Positions 16,032-24,607 of a stretch of DNA of 64,000 nt are shown in pieces. The notes under the pieces were generated by a model, which was not told the DNA's origin, made no database searches, and saw only the letters and a program-made list of their open reading frames with translations. The position numbers and the translations under genes were made by a program. This stretch comes from Leptolinea sp. (lineage in GTDB: Bacteria > Chloroflexota > Anaerolineae > Anaerolineales > Anaerolineaceae). Positions within the stretch are counted from its first letter, which is position 1. Every line of letters starts with the position of its first letter. The stretch spans positions 26,225-90,224 of the forward strand of contig JAAZMZ010000007.1 in NCBI GenBank assembly GCA_012798535.1. The letters are read 5' to 3'.

Positions 16032-18365
16032 ATGGAACGTGAGTGGAAAATTAAATCGCCCGGAACTCCACCCGCGGATCTGCTGAACTTCGTGGATGGA
16101 AATTCGATTGTTGCCGGTTACTTAATGGAACGCGGCATAACAACCAGTGACAGGGCTATCCGGTTTCTCCATCCTGACAGGCGAAACCTGACCGATCCCC
16201 AGGAATTACCGGATATGGAAAAGGCCGTGGAGCGAATCCGGTACGCCATTGATCATCACGAATCCATTGGCATATGGGGAGATTTCGATGTTGACGGCCA
16301 GACGGCCACAGCCATTCTGGTGGAATGCCTCTCTGGACTGGGTGCGCAGGTAAATTACCACCTGCCGGTTCGCGGACGTGAATCGCACGGGATATCTCTC
16401 CCGGTATTGAAGGATTTTTTAAGAACAGGCATTCAGCTTCTGATCACCTGTGATACCGGCATCTCTGAGAATGAAGCGATTTTCTATACCATGGGAAAGG
16501 GCGTAGATGTAATCGTTACCGATCATCACACTCTGCCCGAAGAGCTTCCACCAGCTCTGGCCTGCATCAATCCCCGCCGCCTTTCAGAAGACCATGCGCT
16601 CGGATCCCTTTCCGGCAGCGGGACGGCTTTTGAGCTTATGCTAGCCGTTTGCCGTTTTTGTGGCAGGGAGGAACTGGCTTTTGAGAGCATCGATCTGGCC
16701 GCCATTGGTCTGATTGCCGATCTGGCACCACTGAAACTGGATTCTCGGCTGATGGCGCAGCTCGGATTACAACGTATGACGGCCCGACCGCGAGCTTGGA
16801 TTTCTTCCATGCTGGAAACTGCCGGCTTGCCCGTTTCCAGACTGGACGAACAGACTATTGGCTTCCTTTTGGCTCCCCGGCTGAATGCCGCCGGCCGTCT
16901 GGAAGACGCCAATCCGCTGGTCGGTTTCCTCATGGATTGCTCACCAGAAACCATCAAAAACACGGCCGAGCACCTTGAGACACTGAACGCCAACCGTAAA
17001 TGGCTTTGTGACCAGGTATATCAGGCGGCTCGTGACCGTCTCGAACGCCAGCGCGAACTGGCGGATGATCCGGTGATCATCCTGTCTAATCCCACATGGA
17101 CAGGTGGAGTACTTGGTCTGGCAGCCGGACGCCTTGCTGCGGACTATAACCGTCCGACCATTCTTTTGAATGATTCTACTGACGGAATGTTGCGTGGATC
17201 TGCGCGTTCCATTGAGGGAGTGAATATCACAGAGGCGATTGCCTCCGCGGCGGCCTGTCTGCATACCTATGGCGGGCACCCCATGGCTGCCGGTCTTTCA
17301 CTTCCCACAGAGAATCTGCCTGAATTTCGCCGCCTGATCAACACATGGCTGCGACAACAGGGTTTGGTCGTCAGCGGCCCATCTGTATTGGAAATCGATG
17401 CAGAATTGTCCCTTTCACAGGTCAATCGAGAGTTCTATCGCGCCGTCAAGAGCCTCGCTCCATTTGGAAAAGAAAATCCGGCACTGGTATTCTGCTCTCG
17501 TCAGCTTGAGATTGCCACCACCCGGCCGCTGGGACGCAACCGTGAGCACTTTAAGTTCGTCCTGAAGGATGACAGCGGAAATTCTCTACCGATGGTATGG
17601 TGGAACGCGGACGAATCACGGATTCCTTCCGGTAAATTCGACCTGGCATATTCCATCTCCGAAAATGAATATAAAGGGGAAATCACCCTCCAGGCGGAAT
17701 GGATCGATGGTCAATCTCGTGAGGAAACAGAGATCGAGTTTCAATCCTCGCATAGAATGAAAGTTGTTGACTTTCGATCATCACCCAACCCTTTGAAAGA
17801 GGCAATCAGCGCCTGTGGAAACAGAAGTTATCTGATCTACGAGGAGCCGCCTAGAACGGATAATCCATTCTCTTCCGGCAGGTATCACCTGTATTCATCA
17901 GATATCCTGATCCTGGCTTCGCTTCCTCCATCACCGCAGGTCTTTGAACAGATCCTCACGAAAACGAACTTCGCTTCCCTGTTCCTGGCGTATCCGCCTT
18001 CCACAAGTCTGGCGATTTCAGCATTTCTTAAACAATTGGCCGGATATATCAAATTTGCAGTTGAAGAAAGAACCGGCTTGGCCAGCCTGCAAGATCTGGC
18101 TGAAGTCATGAACGAAAACATACAGACCATCGATGCCGGGATTCAATGGTTTTCCGCCTCCGGGAAAATCAAAATCCTGGCAAAGGATGACCAACTGTAC
18201 AAATTCTCCCTGCAGAATCATGCGGCGCAAAATGAACAGGTACAGAAAGCAGAATCACTACTTCAATTTTTGATGAATGAAAAACAATCCTATCTTCGAT
18301 ATTTTTCGTCCCTGTCAAATGAGACGCTTTCTTCATTGATGGAAAAAATTCGGAATGAAAACTAA
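16032..18365 (+). CDS. recJ: Single-stranded-DNA-specific exonuclease RecJ, extended
   Basis: 777 residues. The DHH domain shows WGDFDVDGQTAT (canonical enzymes have YGDYDVDGVT), TCDTG, and the DHH triad at 164-166 in VTDHHTLP. The DHHA1 domain ends with GGHPMAAGLSL. An OB-fold follows. About 200 residues after residue 575 are extra relative to E. coli RecJ (roughly 575 residues). This tail has several secondary-structure blocks and no motif I recognise. RecJ degrades single strands 5' to 3' in recombination and mismatch repair. The ATG lies 3 bases after the nuclease stop. It is the last gene of the helicase/nuclease block. Confidence 0.93.
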   Translation: MEREWKIKSPGTPPADLLNFVDGNSIVAGYLMERGITTSDRAIRFLHPDRRNLTDPQELPDMEKAVERIRYAIDHHESIGIWGDFDVDGQTATAILVECLSGLGAQVNYHLPVRGRESHGISLPVLKDFLRTGIQLLITCDTGISENEAIFYTMGKGVDVIVTDHHTLPEELPPALACINPRRLSEDHALGSLSGSGTAFELMLAVCRFCGREELAFESIDLAAIGLIADLAPLKLDSRLMAQLGLQRMTARPRAWISSMLETAGLPVSRLDEQTIGFLLAPRLNAAGRLEDANPLVGFLMDCSPETIKNTAEHLETLNANRKWLCDQVYQAARDRLERQRELADDPVIILSNPTWTGGVLGLAAGRLAADYNRPTILLNDSTDGMLRGSARSIEGVNITEAIASAAACLHTYGGHPMAAGLSLPTENLPEFRRLINTWLRQQGLVVSGPSVLEIDAELSLSQVNREFYRAVKSLAPFGKENPALVFCSRQLEIATTRPLGRNREHFKFVLKDDSGNSLPMVWWNADESRIPSGKFDLAYSISENEYKGEITLQAEWIDGQSREETEIEFQSSHRMKVVDFRSSPNPLKEAISACGNRSYLIYEEPPRTDNPFSSGRYHLYSSDILILASLPPSPQVFEQILTKTNFASLFLAYPPSTSLAISAFLKQLAGYIKFAVEERTGLASLQDLAEVMNENIQTIDAGIQWFSASGKIKILAKDDQLYKFSLQNHAAQNEQVQKAESLLQFLMNEKQSYLRYFSSLSNETLSSLMEKIRNEN

Positions 18366-18433
18366 TTATTAGGACAAAAGAATAATTCAAGTATCACCTG
18401 AAACTTCACTTTTGTAGTAAACTTGCTTTTTGA

Positions 18434-18510
18434 TTGCAGTCCGCACTGCAACTTTCCGCTCCCGGATTCATCTACGATGTCTTCCGGGGGCAATCCCGAG
18501 GAAAGGAGGA
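18434..18510 (+). promoter_or_regulatory. Structured leader of rpsF, candidate S6:S18 autoregulatory element
   Basis: A hairpin TTGCAGT-CCGC-ACTGCAA (18434-18451) is followed by a long-range stem. CTTTCC (18452-18457) pairs with GGAAAG (18500-18505), which overlaps the ribosome-binding site AAAGGAGG. Inside lies CTCCCGGA/TCCGGGGG (18459-18466 with 18483-18490), capped by CATC-TAC-GATG. Masking of the ribosome site just before rpsF, with rpsR in the same operon, matches the known S6:S18 leader class in position and logic. The match to its conserved CCG element is plausible but not verified. Confidence 0.5.
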
Positions 18511-18520
18511 ATTCACTGAT

Positions 18521-18805
18521 ATGCGTAATTATGAGGTAGTCACCATTTTCCAGCCCGATCTGGACGAAGTCGCTTTAACAGCCGCGATCGAAAAAGTGAA
18601 AGGGTGGATCACTGAGTCCGGTGGAACGATCACAAAAGTGGATGTCTGGGGTAAGCGCCGCATGGCTTACGAAATCCGTAAGACCCGCGAAGGTCAATAT
18701 GCTGTCGTTTATGCGCAGATGGAACCTACATTCACCAGCACTCTGGAACGCAACCTGCGCTTCCATGAACCGCTGATGCGCTTTTTGATCACACTGGCTG
18801 ACTGA
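18521..18805 (+). CDS. rpsF: Small ribosomal subunit protein bS6
   Basis: 94 residues from the ATG at 18521, which has a strong AAAGGAGGA site. It begins MRNYEVVTIFQPDLDE and contains VDVWGKRRMAYEIRK and a terminal NLRFHEPLMRFLIT, all typical of S6. S6 pairs with S18 on the 30S platform. An in-frame start 87 bases upstream falls inside the leader structure and is rejected. The order rpsF-ssb-rpsR is the classic bacterial arrangement. Confidence 0.96.
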   Translation: MRNYEVVTIFQPDLDEVALTAAIEKVKGWITESGGTITKVDVWGKRRMAYEIRKTREGQYAVVYAQMEPTFTSTLERNLRFHEPLMRFLITLAD

Positions 18806-18832
18806 TTTTTTCTGAAAATGCTTCAGAAAAAA
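18806..18832 (+). other. Perfect intercistronic hairpin between rpsF and ssb
   Basis: TTTTTTCTGAA (18806-18816) and TTCAGAAAAAA (18822-18832) form an 11-base perfect stem with a 5-base loop, starting immediately after the rpsF stop. It is not followed by a U-tract on the plus strand. RNA processing, 3' stabilisation of rpsF mRNA, or partial attenuation are more likely than full termination. Confidence 0.55.
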
Positions 18833-18848
18833 CTGGTAAGGAAGATAG

Positions 18849-19253
18849 ATGAGTCGAGGTCTGAACAAAGTCATGATCATTGGTCATGTCGGCCGGGAAC
18901 CGGAAATGCGGTATACACCATCCGGCCGGCCGGTTACAACATTCACTGTTGCCACCAACCGTTCATGGAATAGTGCAGACGGCGAACATCATGCTGAAAC
19001 CGAATGGTTCAATGTGGTCGCCTGGGGAAGCCTTGCGGAGGTTTGCAAGCAGCACCTGAATAAAGGCCTACAGGTTTACATCGAAGGCCGGTTGCAATCC
19101 AGACGCTGGGAAGATACGGACAATGTCCGCCACACCAGTGTAGAGATTGTGGCCAGCGAGATGATGATTCTGGGCGAACGCCGGGAATCATCCACGAACT
19201 TGAACGGTGAATATCTATCCTCAACTGAAGAGGAAGATGAGTTTCCGTACTAA
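18849..19253 (+). CDS. ssb: Single-stranded DNA-binding protein
   Basis: 134 residues. The OB-fold is clear: MSRGLNKVMIIGHVGREPEMRYTPSG, then TEWFNVVAWGSLAEVC, GLQVYIEGRLQSRRW and TSVEIVASEMMILG. The linker is short, and the acidic tip ends EEEDEFPY, where most bacterial SSBs end in Pro-Phe. The tip recruits partners such as RecJ and RecQ, and recJ lies just upstream. It coats single strands in replication and repair. An AAGGAAG ribosome site precedes the ATG. Confidence 0.95.
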   Translation: MSRGLNKVMIIGHVGREPEMRYTPSGRPVTTFTVATNRSWNSADGEHHAETEWFNVVAWGSLAEVCKQHLNKGLQVYIEGRLQSRRWEDTDNVRHTSVEIVASEMMILGERRESSTNLNGEYLSSTEEEDEFPY

Positions 19254-19265
19254 TGGAGTAATAAA

Positions 19266-19550
19266 ATGGCTGAAGAAATCTCTATTGAAAATGAGGTGTC
19301 TTCTGGTGGTATGGGTGGACGAAGATATGTTGCACGTCCAAAAATCTGCCAGTTTTGCGCCGACAAGAACATAAAAATTGATTATAAAGCGAGTGATCTG
19401 ATGCGCCGGTTTGTCACCGAGGAAGGCAAGATCCGACCTCGTCGCCAGACGGGTACCTGTGCCCGCCATCAGCGCGAACTGGCAAGCGCTGTCAAACGAG
19501 CGCGCCATATTGCGCTGCTGCCCTTTGTGAGCGAACGCCCCAACGATTAG
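19266..19550 (+). CDS. rpsR: Small ribosomal subunit protein bS18
   Basis: 94 residues. After an N-terminal extension of about 20 residues comes the S18 core: [22 protein letters not shown], then [19 protein letters not shown] and [10 protein letters not shown]. Two cysteines in CQFC plus a downstream Cys-Xaa-Xaa-His suggest a zinc-binding (C+) form. It binds S6 and 16S rRNA on the 30S platform. It lies 12 bases after ssb and ends in a strong terminator. Confidence 0.96.
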   Translation: MAEEISIENEVSSGGMGGRRYVARPKICQFCADKNIKIDYKASDLMRRFVTEEGKIRPRRQTGTCARHQRELASAVKRARHIALLPFVSERPND

Positions 19551-19568
19551 TTCTTTCAAAGGATACGA

Positions 19569-19608
19569 ATGGGGCACAGGTTTCCTATGCCTGTGCTCCA
19601 TAGTTTTT
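19569..19608 (+). terminator. Intrinsic terminator of the rpsF-ssb-rpsR operon
   Basis: ATGGGGCACAGG (19569-19580) pairs with CCTGTGCTCCAT (19590-19601, one G-U pair) around a 9-base loop, followed by AGTTTTT. It lies 18 bases after the rpsR stop codon. Confidence 0.85.
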
Positions 19609-19624
19609 AATATTGAGGTCTCCA

Positions 19625-20929
19625 ATGGCTGAAGAAGAATCAAAGAAAGTAATCACGAAAAAACATCTTGCTCGCCTCGAGAAAGAGCAAATCCAGCGCC
19701 GCTACCTGCTTACCGGAGTCAGTATCGCTCTGTTCTTGGTGATCGCATTGATCGTCTATGGCATTCTGGATCAATTTGTATTCCAGAATCAGAGACCGGT
19801 CGCTACAGTGGGCACAGACAAGATCACAGTAGGTCAATATCAGGCGCGTGTGAAATATTCCCGGTGGGAATTGATCCAACAATATAACCGCACATTACAA
19901 ATGGCCGAATTATTCGGCGGCCTTTCCAGTGATAACGGCAGTTATTTCCAGAATTCGCTGTCCCAGATCACTTCGCAATTGGACAATCCCACCTATATGG
20001 GTGAGAATGTTCTGGAAGCCATGATCGAAGAACGCGTGATTGAACAGGAAGCGGCCAAACTGTGGATTACCATTACGGATGAAGAACTGAATAAGGCGAT
20101 GGAAGAAGCCTTCGGGTACTACGCGAACGGCACTCCCACGGCTGAACCCACCTACGCGTTTTCGTTCGCGCCCACATCCACGCTTTCACGGACCCAGTTG
20201 GCTATCGTCACGATCACACCGACCCCAACCGAAGCTCCCACGGCAACTGAGATGCCGACTGCCACACAGGCGCCTACATCTACACCGTTGTCAGTAACCC
20301 CCACTTCTACAGTGGAAAGCACTCCTCTTCCAACTGAGACTCCCTACACATTTGAAGGGTATCAAAAAACGTCTCAGGAGTACCTGGCGAAGATCAAAGA
20401 TACCGGTATGACGGAAGCGGAATTGCGCTACGCCATCAAATCCAGCCTCCTGCGCACCAAAATGACGGAGAAGATTACCTCCGATGTCTCGCATAAAGAA
20501 GACCAGGTCTGGGCGCGCCATATCCTGTTGGAAGATGAGCAGAAGGCTAAAGACACGCTTGCCCGTATCCAGAAAGGCGAGGCCTGGGATATTCTGGCCA
20601 AAGAGCTTTCTAAGGATACCAGCAGTAGTGCCTCTGGTGGTGATCTAGGATGGTTTGGTAAAGGGAAAATGGTTGCCGAGTTTTCCGATGCCGCTTTCGC
20701 CTTGAAGATCGGCGAGATCAGCCAACCTGTAAAATCCAGCTTCGGTTATCACATCATTCAGGTACTTGGACACGAAGAACGTGAATTATCTGCAGCGGAT
20801 TACGCGACCAAACAGCAAACCACATTCAATGACTGGCTTGAGAAATCCAAGACAGAACTGGGCGTCAAGAAGAATGATATTTCGAACATAACGCCGAAAG
20901 AACCCATTCTCGAATCGGCTGCTCAGTAA
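19625..20929 (+). CDS. Membrane-anchored PpiC/SurA-type peptidyl-prolyl isomerase
   Basis: 434 residues from the ATG at 19625 (GAGG site upstream; a TTG 12 bases earlier is the alternative). A basic N-terminus leads into one membrane segment at about 27-49. A SurA N-like domain follows (TVGTDKITVGQYQARV, then EAMIEERVIEQEAA). A long Thr/Pro-rich linker (about 185-235, repeats such as TPTPTEAPTAT) separates it from the parvulin domain. That domain shows VWARHILLEDEQKAKD, SSSASGGDLGWFGKGKM, FSDAAFALKIGEIS and SSFGYHIIQVLG. It should fold proteins outside the cytoplasmic membrane. It follows the rpsR terminator and converges with smc. Confidence 0.88.
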   Translation: MAEEESKKVITKKHLARLEKEQIQRRYLLTGVSIALFLVIALIVYGILDQFVFQNQRPVATVGTDKITVGQYQARVKYSRWELIQQYNRTLQMAELFGGLSSDNGSYFQNSLSQITSQLDNPTYMGENVLEAMIEERVIEQEAAKLWITITDEELNKAMEEAFGYYANGTPTAEPTYAFSFAPTSTLSRTQLAIVTITPTPTEAPTATEMPTATQAPTSTPLSVTPTSTVESTPLPTETPYTFEGYQKTSQEYLAKIKDTGMTEAELRYAIKSSLLRTKMTEKITSDVSHKEDQVWARHILLEDEQKAKDTLARIQKGEAWDILAKELSKDTSSSASGGDLGWFGKGKMVAEFSDAAFALKIGEISQPVKSSFGYHIIQVLGHEERELSAADYATKQQTTFNDWLEKSKTELGVKKNDISNITPKEPILESAAQ

Positions 20930-20950
20930 AAAAGATATACAAATAAACAG

Positions 20951-20986
20951 AAGACCGTCGGAAGAGAGTACTCAACCGGCGGTCTT
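20951..20986. terminator. Bidirectional terminator between the PpiC gene and smc
   Basis: AAGACCGTCGG (20951-20961) pairs with CCGGCGGTCTT (20976-20986, one G-U pair) around a 14-base loop. It lies between two convergent genes, with a T-rich side on the plus strand and an A-rich 5' flank serving the minus strand. Confidence 0.75.
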
Positions 20987-20989
20987 TAA

Positions 20990-23900
20990 TTATCTCATCA
21001 TATCCATCGGAATGTCATCCAAACGCAGACTGATCATCTGGCTGGCAGAATCACGTCCCATGGTGATACCGTAAATTACATCGGCCGCCTGCACTGTGTT
21101 CCGGTTGTGTGTAATGACAATGAACTGCGTCTGGTTGGCCAGTTCACGTAGCAGATCGCGGTAACGGCCGACGTTGGCTTCGTCGAGCATGGCATCCACT
21201 TCATCGAGAACACAGAAGGGAGTAGGAGAGACTTTCAATAACGCGAAGATCAGCGCAACGGCCGTCAGGCTGCGTTCGCCTCCTGATAACAGGGATAAAC
21301 CCTGTTCGCGACGGCCAGGCAGCCGGGCTTCGATATCAATGCCGGTCTCTGTGAAATTTTCTTCATCGGTCAGAATCAATTTGGCCGTTCCGCCGCCGAA
21401 CAGGCGGTTGAACATCTTTTCAAATTCAATTGCCACTTTCCGGAAGGTTTGTTTGAAATCCCGTTCCATTACTTCATCCAGTTCACGAATAATCTGGCAC
21501 AGGTCTTCATCTGCCTTATGCAGATCATCCACCTGGGTCTTTAAATATTCATACCGTTCCACAAGCGATTGGTATTCCGATTGAGCTTCCGGATTTACAG
21601 CACCCATGCGCCGCAGATGGGCTTTCTGGCGGTTGATACTATCTTCGATCTCCGGCGGCAGTTCTTCCAGGTGAGGCAGCTGCTCCACCCAGCCTTCCAA
21701 TGGGAGCGGAGTCTGAGCGGCCATGTCTTCAGAGTACTCCAGAATGACCAATCCCATATCTTCTTCAATTTTTGCGCGCAGGTTCTCCACCGCATCCTTG
21801 CTGCGGGCATATTCCAGTTTGGCCTGTGCGACAGACCGCTCTGCGGCCGTCATCTTTTGCTGGGCTGAGACCAGACCAGATTGCAGATCATTGTACTCAC
21901 GATCCAATGCGGCCAATTCTTTCTCTGCCGGGTTTATCTTCTCGTCCAGCAGGTCAGTCTCTCCGGTAATGGATTCAATGCTCCGTCCCTGTTCTCCGAT
22001 TTCCAGGTCGATCTGTGCGCGTTCATCCGTCACTAATTTGATCTGATTCTTAATGTCTTCTACCTGGCGTGCCGTTCGATCAATGGAAGCCCGTAGATCT
22101 GTCTGGCGTTTTTCCGCTTCCTGCATGGCTTTTCGTGAAACGGCCACGGTGGTATTCCAGTGGAATACCTGGGTTTGAATTTCTTCCAGACTGAAACCTG
22201 CCAGTCTGATATTCTTTTCTTTCAATTGCTGTGTGATTTCCTGGATGGCTTTCTGATTTTCAGCAATAGACGAATCAAGCCTGGTCAGTTCTTCCTCAGA
22301 AGAAACTAGCTGCTTCTTCTGCTGTTCCATCTGCTGATTCTTCCAGTCGATCTGTTGACGCAATTGATTCAAATCCAGAGATGATTTCTGAGCTTTCTGG
22401 GCGAGTCTTCTGATCGTCTCCTCTACTTGCTGACGGGATTGCAGAATCCCCTGTTCTTCTTCCCGCAAGGCTCGCAAGGTGGTATCAAACTTTTCAATCG
22501 TGTGCCCGGCATCAGTGAGATCACTCTCTACTTTCGCTAACACGGTTTCCAATTCCTTGCGTTCTCGCGGTCGACTGATCAAACTGCTGCGGGTTTCACG
22601 ACCGGCAATCACCGCCCCGTTGCTGAGATAGACTTCTCCATTCAGTGTTACTGCTCTGGCAGAATTTCCTTTATCGCGGGCGATTTTCCTGGCAGTCGCG
22701 CGATCTCTTACGATCCAGGCATTTCCCAGAGCGGCTGAGATGACCCTTTTCAATTCCGGTGGGGTTTTTACCAGATCGCTGGCCAGACCAATCACCCCGT
22801 CACCACCAGGGATTCCCCCTTTGGGGCGCGATTCCGTCATGGATGCTACAGGAAGTAATGCCGCCCGGCCCTGATTGCTCGAATCCAACCAGGTGACAGC
22901 CTGATCTTCATCTGCATCGTCTGCCAGATATATGGCATCCAGAAATTCTCCCAGAACCGCGGATATAGCCTGTTCATATTCCTGCGGCACTTCCAGCAGG
23001 TTTGTCAGCGTTGAATAGTTGCCTTTCAGGCGGCCGCTTCTAGCCTGTTCCATAATAGCTTTTGCACCACTGGCCAATCCGCTGAAGGCCTTTTCAGCCT
23101 CAAGAAGCGCTTTAATCTGTCCATCCAGTTGGGCACGCCGGCTTTGCAGTCTGTTGCGAGTGTCCTGTTGGTTCTGCCGCTCAGTTTCACTTTCAGAAAT
23201 CTTCCTGCGGATCTCATTTACTTTTTCAGATATTTCCTGCAGGTCATTGTCAGCTTTTTCCCTTTCGATACGGGCAGTTTCTTCCGTTTGCTGTAACAAA
23301 ACGAGATTCTTCCGCTCATCCTCTATTCCCGTCGAAAAAGATTGGATACTCGTTTGTAAGGATTCACGGCGGGTAAGGATCTCATTCCGGTGAGCCTGCA
23401 ACCTGACATTGGACGTTTCGATCTCCACCATTTTTCGGCGTGTGGTTCGAACATCTTCCTCGGCTGCCTGACGCTCTCCCTGCAGCTTTTCCAGTTGACC
23501 GGTAACCTGTTCAGATTGCAGACGGGCATCATCCAGCTCCGCCTGCAATCGGTCAACTTCTTCCCCAATTTCCTGCAGCGTGCGGTTATGTGCGATGATC
23601 TCTTCTTCCCGATTGGCGAGGTCATTCTGTAAAGAAAGCTCGCGTTCAATAAGAGAGCGTTTTCTTTCCTGTTTAACGGCGACTTCTCTCAGTAAAGATT
23701 CCTGGCGGGTATGTAGAGCGGCCAACTGACTGTGCCATTCAGAAATCTGCCGGCGAAGTTCAGCTAATGCCTGTTTCTTCTGATTCAACACATAATCAAA
23801 ATCATTCAGGGTATCCCTATTTTTCTCGAGATTGGATTCGCAGCTTCGCAAAATATCATGATCGCGCCGAATATTGCGCTGCGCCAGATTCCAATGGTAT

Positions 23901-24598
23901 CCGTACCAATCTCTTAGTAGCAACCGAAGATCGCTCTTGATCTGTTCGTACTCGATAGCCCGCCGAGCCTGTCGTTCCAATGTAACCAGACGGGGTTCTA
24001 GTTCTGCTACAATATCCTGCACGCGCACCATATTCCGGCGGGTAGCCTCGAGACGGCTGAGTGATTCTTCACGCCGGCTGCGATACAAACCGATCCCGGC
24101 GGCTTCTTCAAAAAACCTGCGGCGTTCTTCCGGTTTAAGAGAAAGCGCGGCATCCACCAACCCTTGACCGATAATGGTATATGTACGTTCCGCCAGACCT
24201 GAAAGTGCCAGCAATTCTGTGATTTCTTTCAGTCGCACTCGCTGGCCGTTCAACAGGTATTCATTCTGCCCGTCCCGATAAGCCCTACGGGTAATCGATA
24301 CTTCTGAATAGTCGATCGGCAGCCAGTTGTCCTCGTTATTGAATGTGATTGTCGCCGACGCCATACCTGCCCGGGCCCGCTGTTCGGAACCCGAGAAAAT
24401 CATATCCTCAGTTTTTCGGCCGCGCAGCAGGCTGAATGCCTGTTCACCCAGCACCCAGCGCAGGGAATCGGCAATATTGGATTTCCCCGAACCATTCGGG
24501 CCGACAATCGCCGTGATCACACCGGGAAATTCAAAGGTGACCTGACTGGCAAAGGTCTTATACCCGTGCAGTTCGAGTGATTTGAGTCGAGGTGGCAT
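20990..24598 (-). CDS. smc: Chromosome segregation ATPase SMC
   Basis: 1202 residues, full length. The N-terminal head has Walker A GPNGSGKS (33-40). Two long coiled-coil arms flank a hinge around residues 520-680 (NYSTLTNLLEVP, then VIGLASDLVKTPPELK and NSARAVTLNGE). The C-terminal head has the ABC signature LSGGERSLTAVAL, Walker B PFCVLDEVDAMLDE and the H-loop FIVITHNRNT. SMC forms the bacterial condensin with ScpA and ScpB. It lies 9 bases after rnc in a thrC-rnc-smc operon. scpA begins on the opposite strand at 26653; scpB is not in the window. Confidence 0.97.
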   Translation of the reverse strand: MPPRLKSLELHGYKTFASQVTFEFPGVITAIVGPNGSGKSNIADSLRWVLGEQAFSLLRGRKTEDMIFSGSEQRARAGMASATITFNNEDNWLPIDYSEVSITRRAYRDGQNEYLLNGQRVRLKEITELLALSGLAERTYTIIGQGLVDAALSLKPEERRRFFEEAAGIGLYRSRREESLSRLEATRRNMVRVQDIVAELEPRLVTLERQARRAIEYEQIKSDLRLLLRDWYGYHWNLAQRNIRRDHDILRSCESNLEKNRDTLNDFDYVLNQKKQALAELRRQISEWHSQLAALHTRQESLLREVAVKQERKRSLIERELSLQNDLANREEEIIAHNRTLQEIGEEVDRLQAELDDARLQSEQVTGQLEKLQGERQAAEEDVRTTRRKMVEIETSNVRLQAHRNEILTRRESLQTSIQSFSTGIEDERKNLVLLQQTEETARIEREKADNDLQEISEKVNEIRRKISESETERQNQQDTRNRLQSRRAQLDGQIKALLEAEKAFSGLASGAKAIMEQARSGRLKGNYSTLTNLLEVPQEYEQAISAVLGEFLDAIYLADDADEDQAVTWLDSSNQGRAALLPVASMTESRPKGGIPGGDGVIGLASDLVKTPPELKRVISAALGNAWIVRDRATARKIARDKGNSARAVTLNGEVYLSNGAVIAGRETRSSLISRPRERKELETVLAKVESDLTDAGHTIEKFDTTLRALREEEQGILQSRQQVEETIRRLAQKAQKSSLDLNQLRQQIDWKNQQMEQQKKQLVSSEEELTRLDSSIAENQKAIQEITQQLKEKNIRLAGFSLEEIQTQVFHWNTTVAVSRKAMQEAEKRQTDLRASIDRTARQVEDIKNQIKLVTDERAQIDLEIGEQGRSIESITGETDLLDEKINPAEKELAALDREYNDLQSGLVSAQQKMTAAERSVAQAKLEYARSKDAVENLRAKIEEDMGLVILEYSEDMAAQTPLPLEGWVEQLPHLEELPPEIEDSINRQKAHLRRMGAVNPEAQSEYQSLVERYEYLKTQVDDLHKADEDLCQIIRELDEVMERDFKQTFRKVAIEFEKMFNRLFGGGTAKLILTDEENFTETGIDIEARLPGRREQGLSLLSGGERSLTAVALIFALLKVSPTPFCVLDEVDAMLDEANVGRYRDLLRELANQTQFIVITHNRNTVQAADVIYGITMGRDSASQMISLRLDDIPMDMMR

Positions 24599-24607
24599 TA
24601 ATTTCGA

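Noticed and set aside
20150..20340. Thr/Pro-rich repeat segment in the PpiC protein as a DNA repeat or insertion
   Set aside because: It is an imperfect low-complexity linker between two domains, of a kind also seen in the lipoprotein at 10.0 kb.
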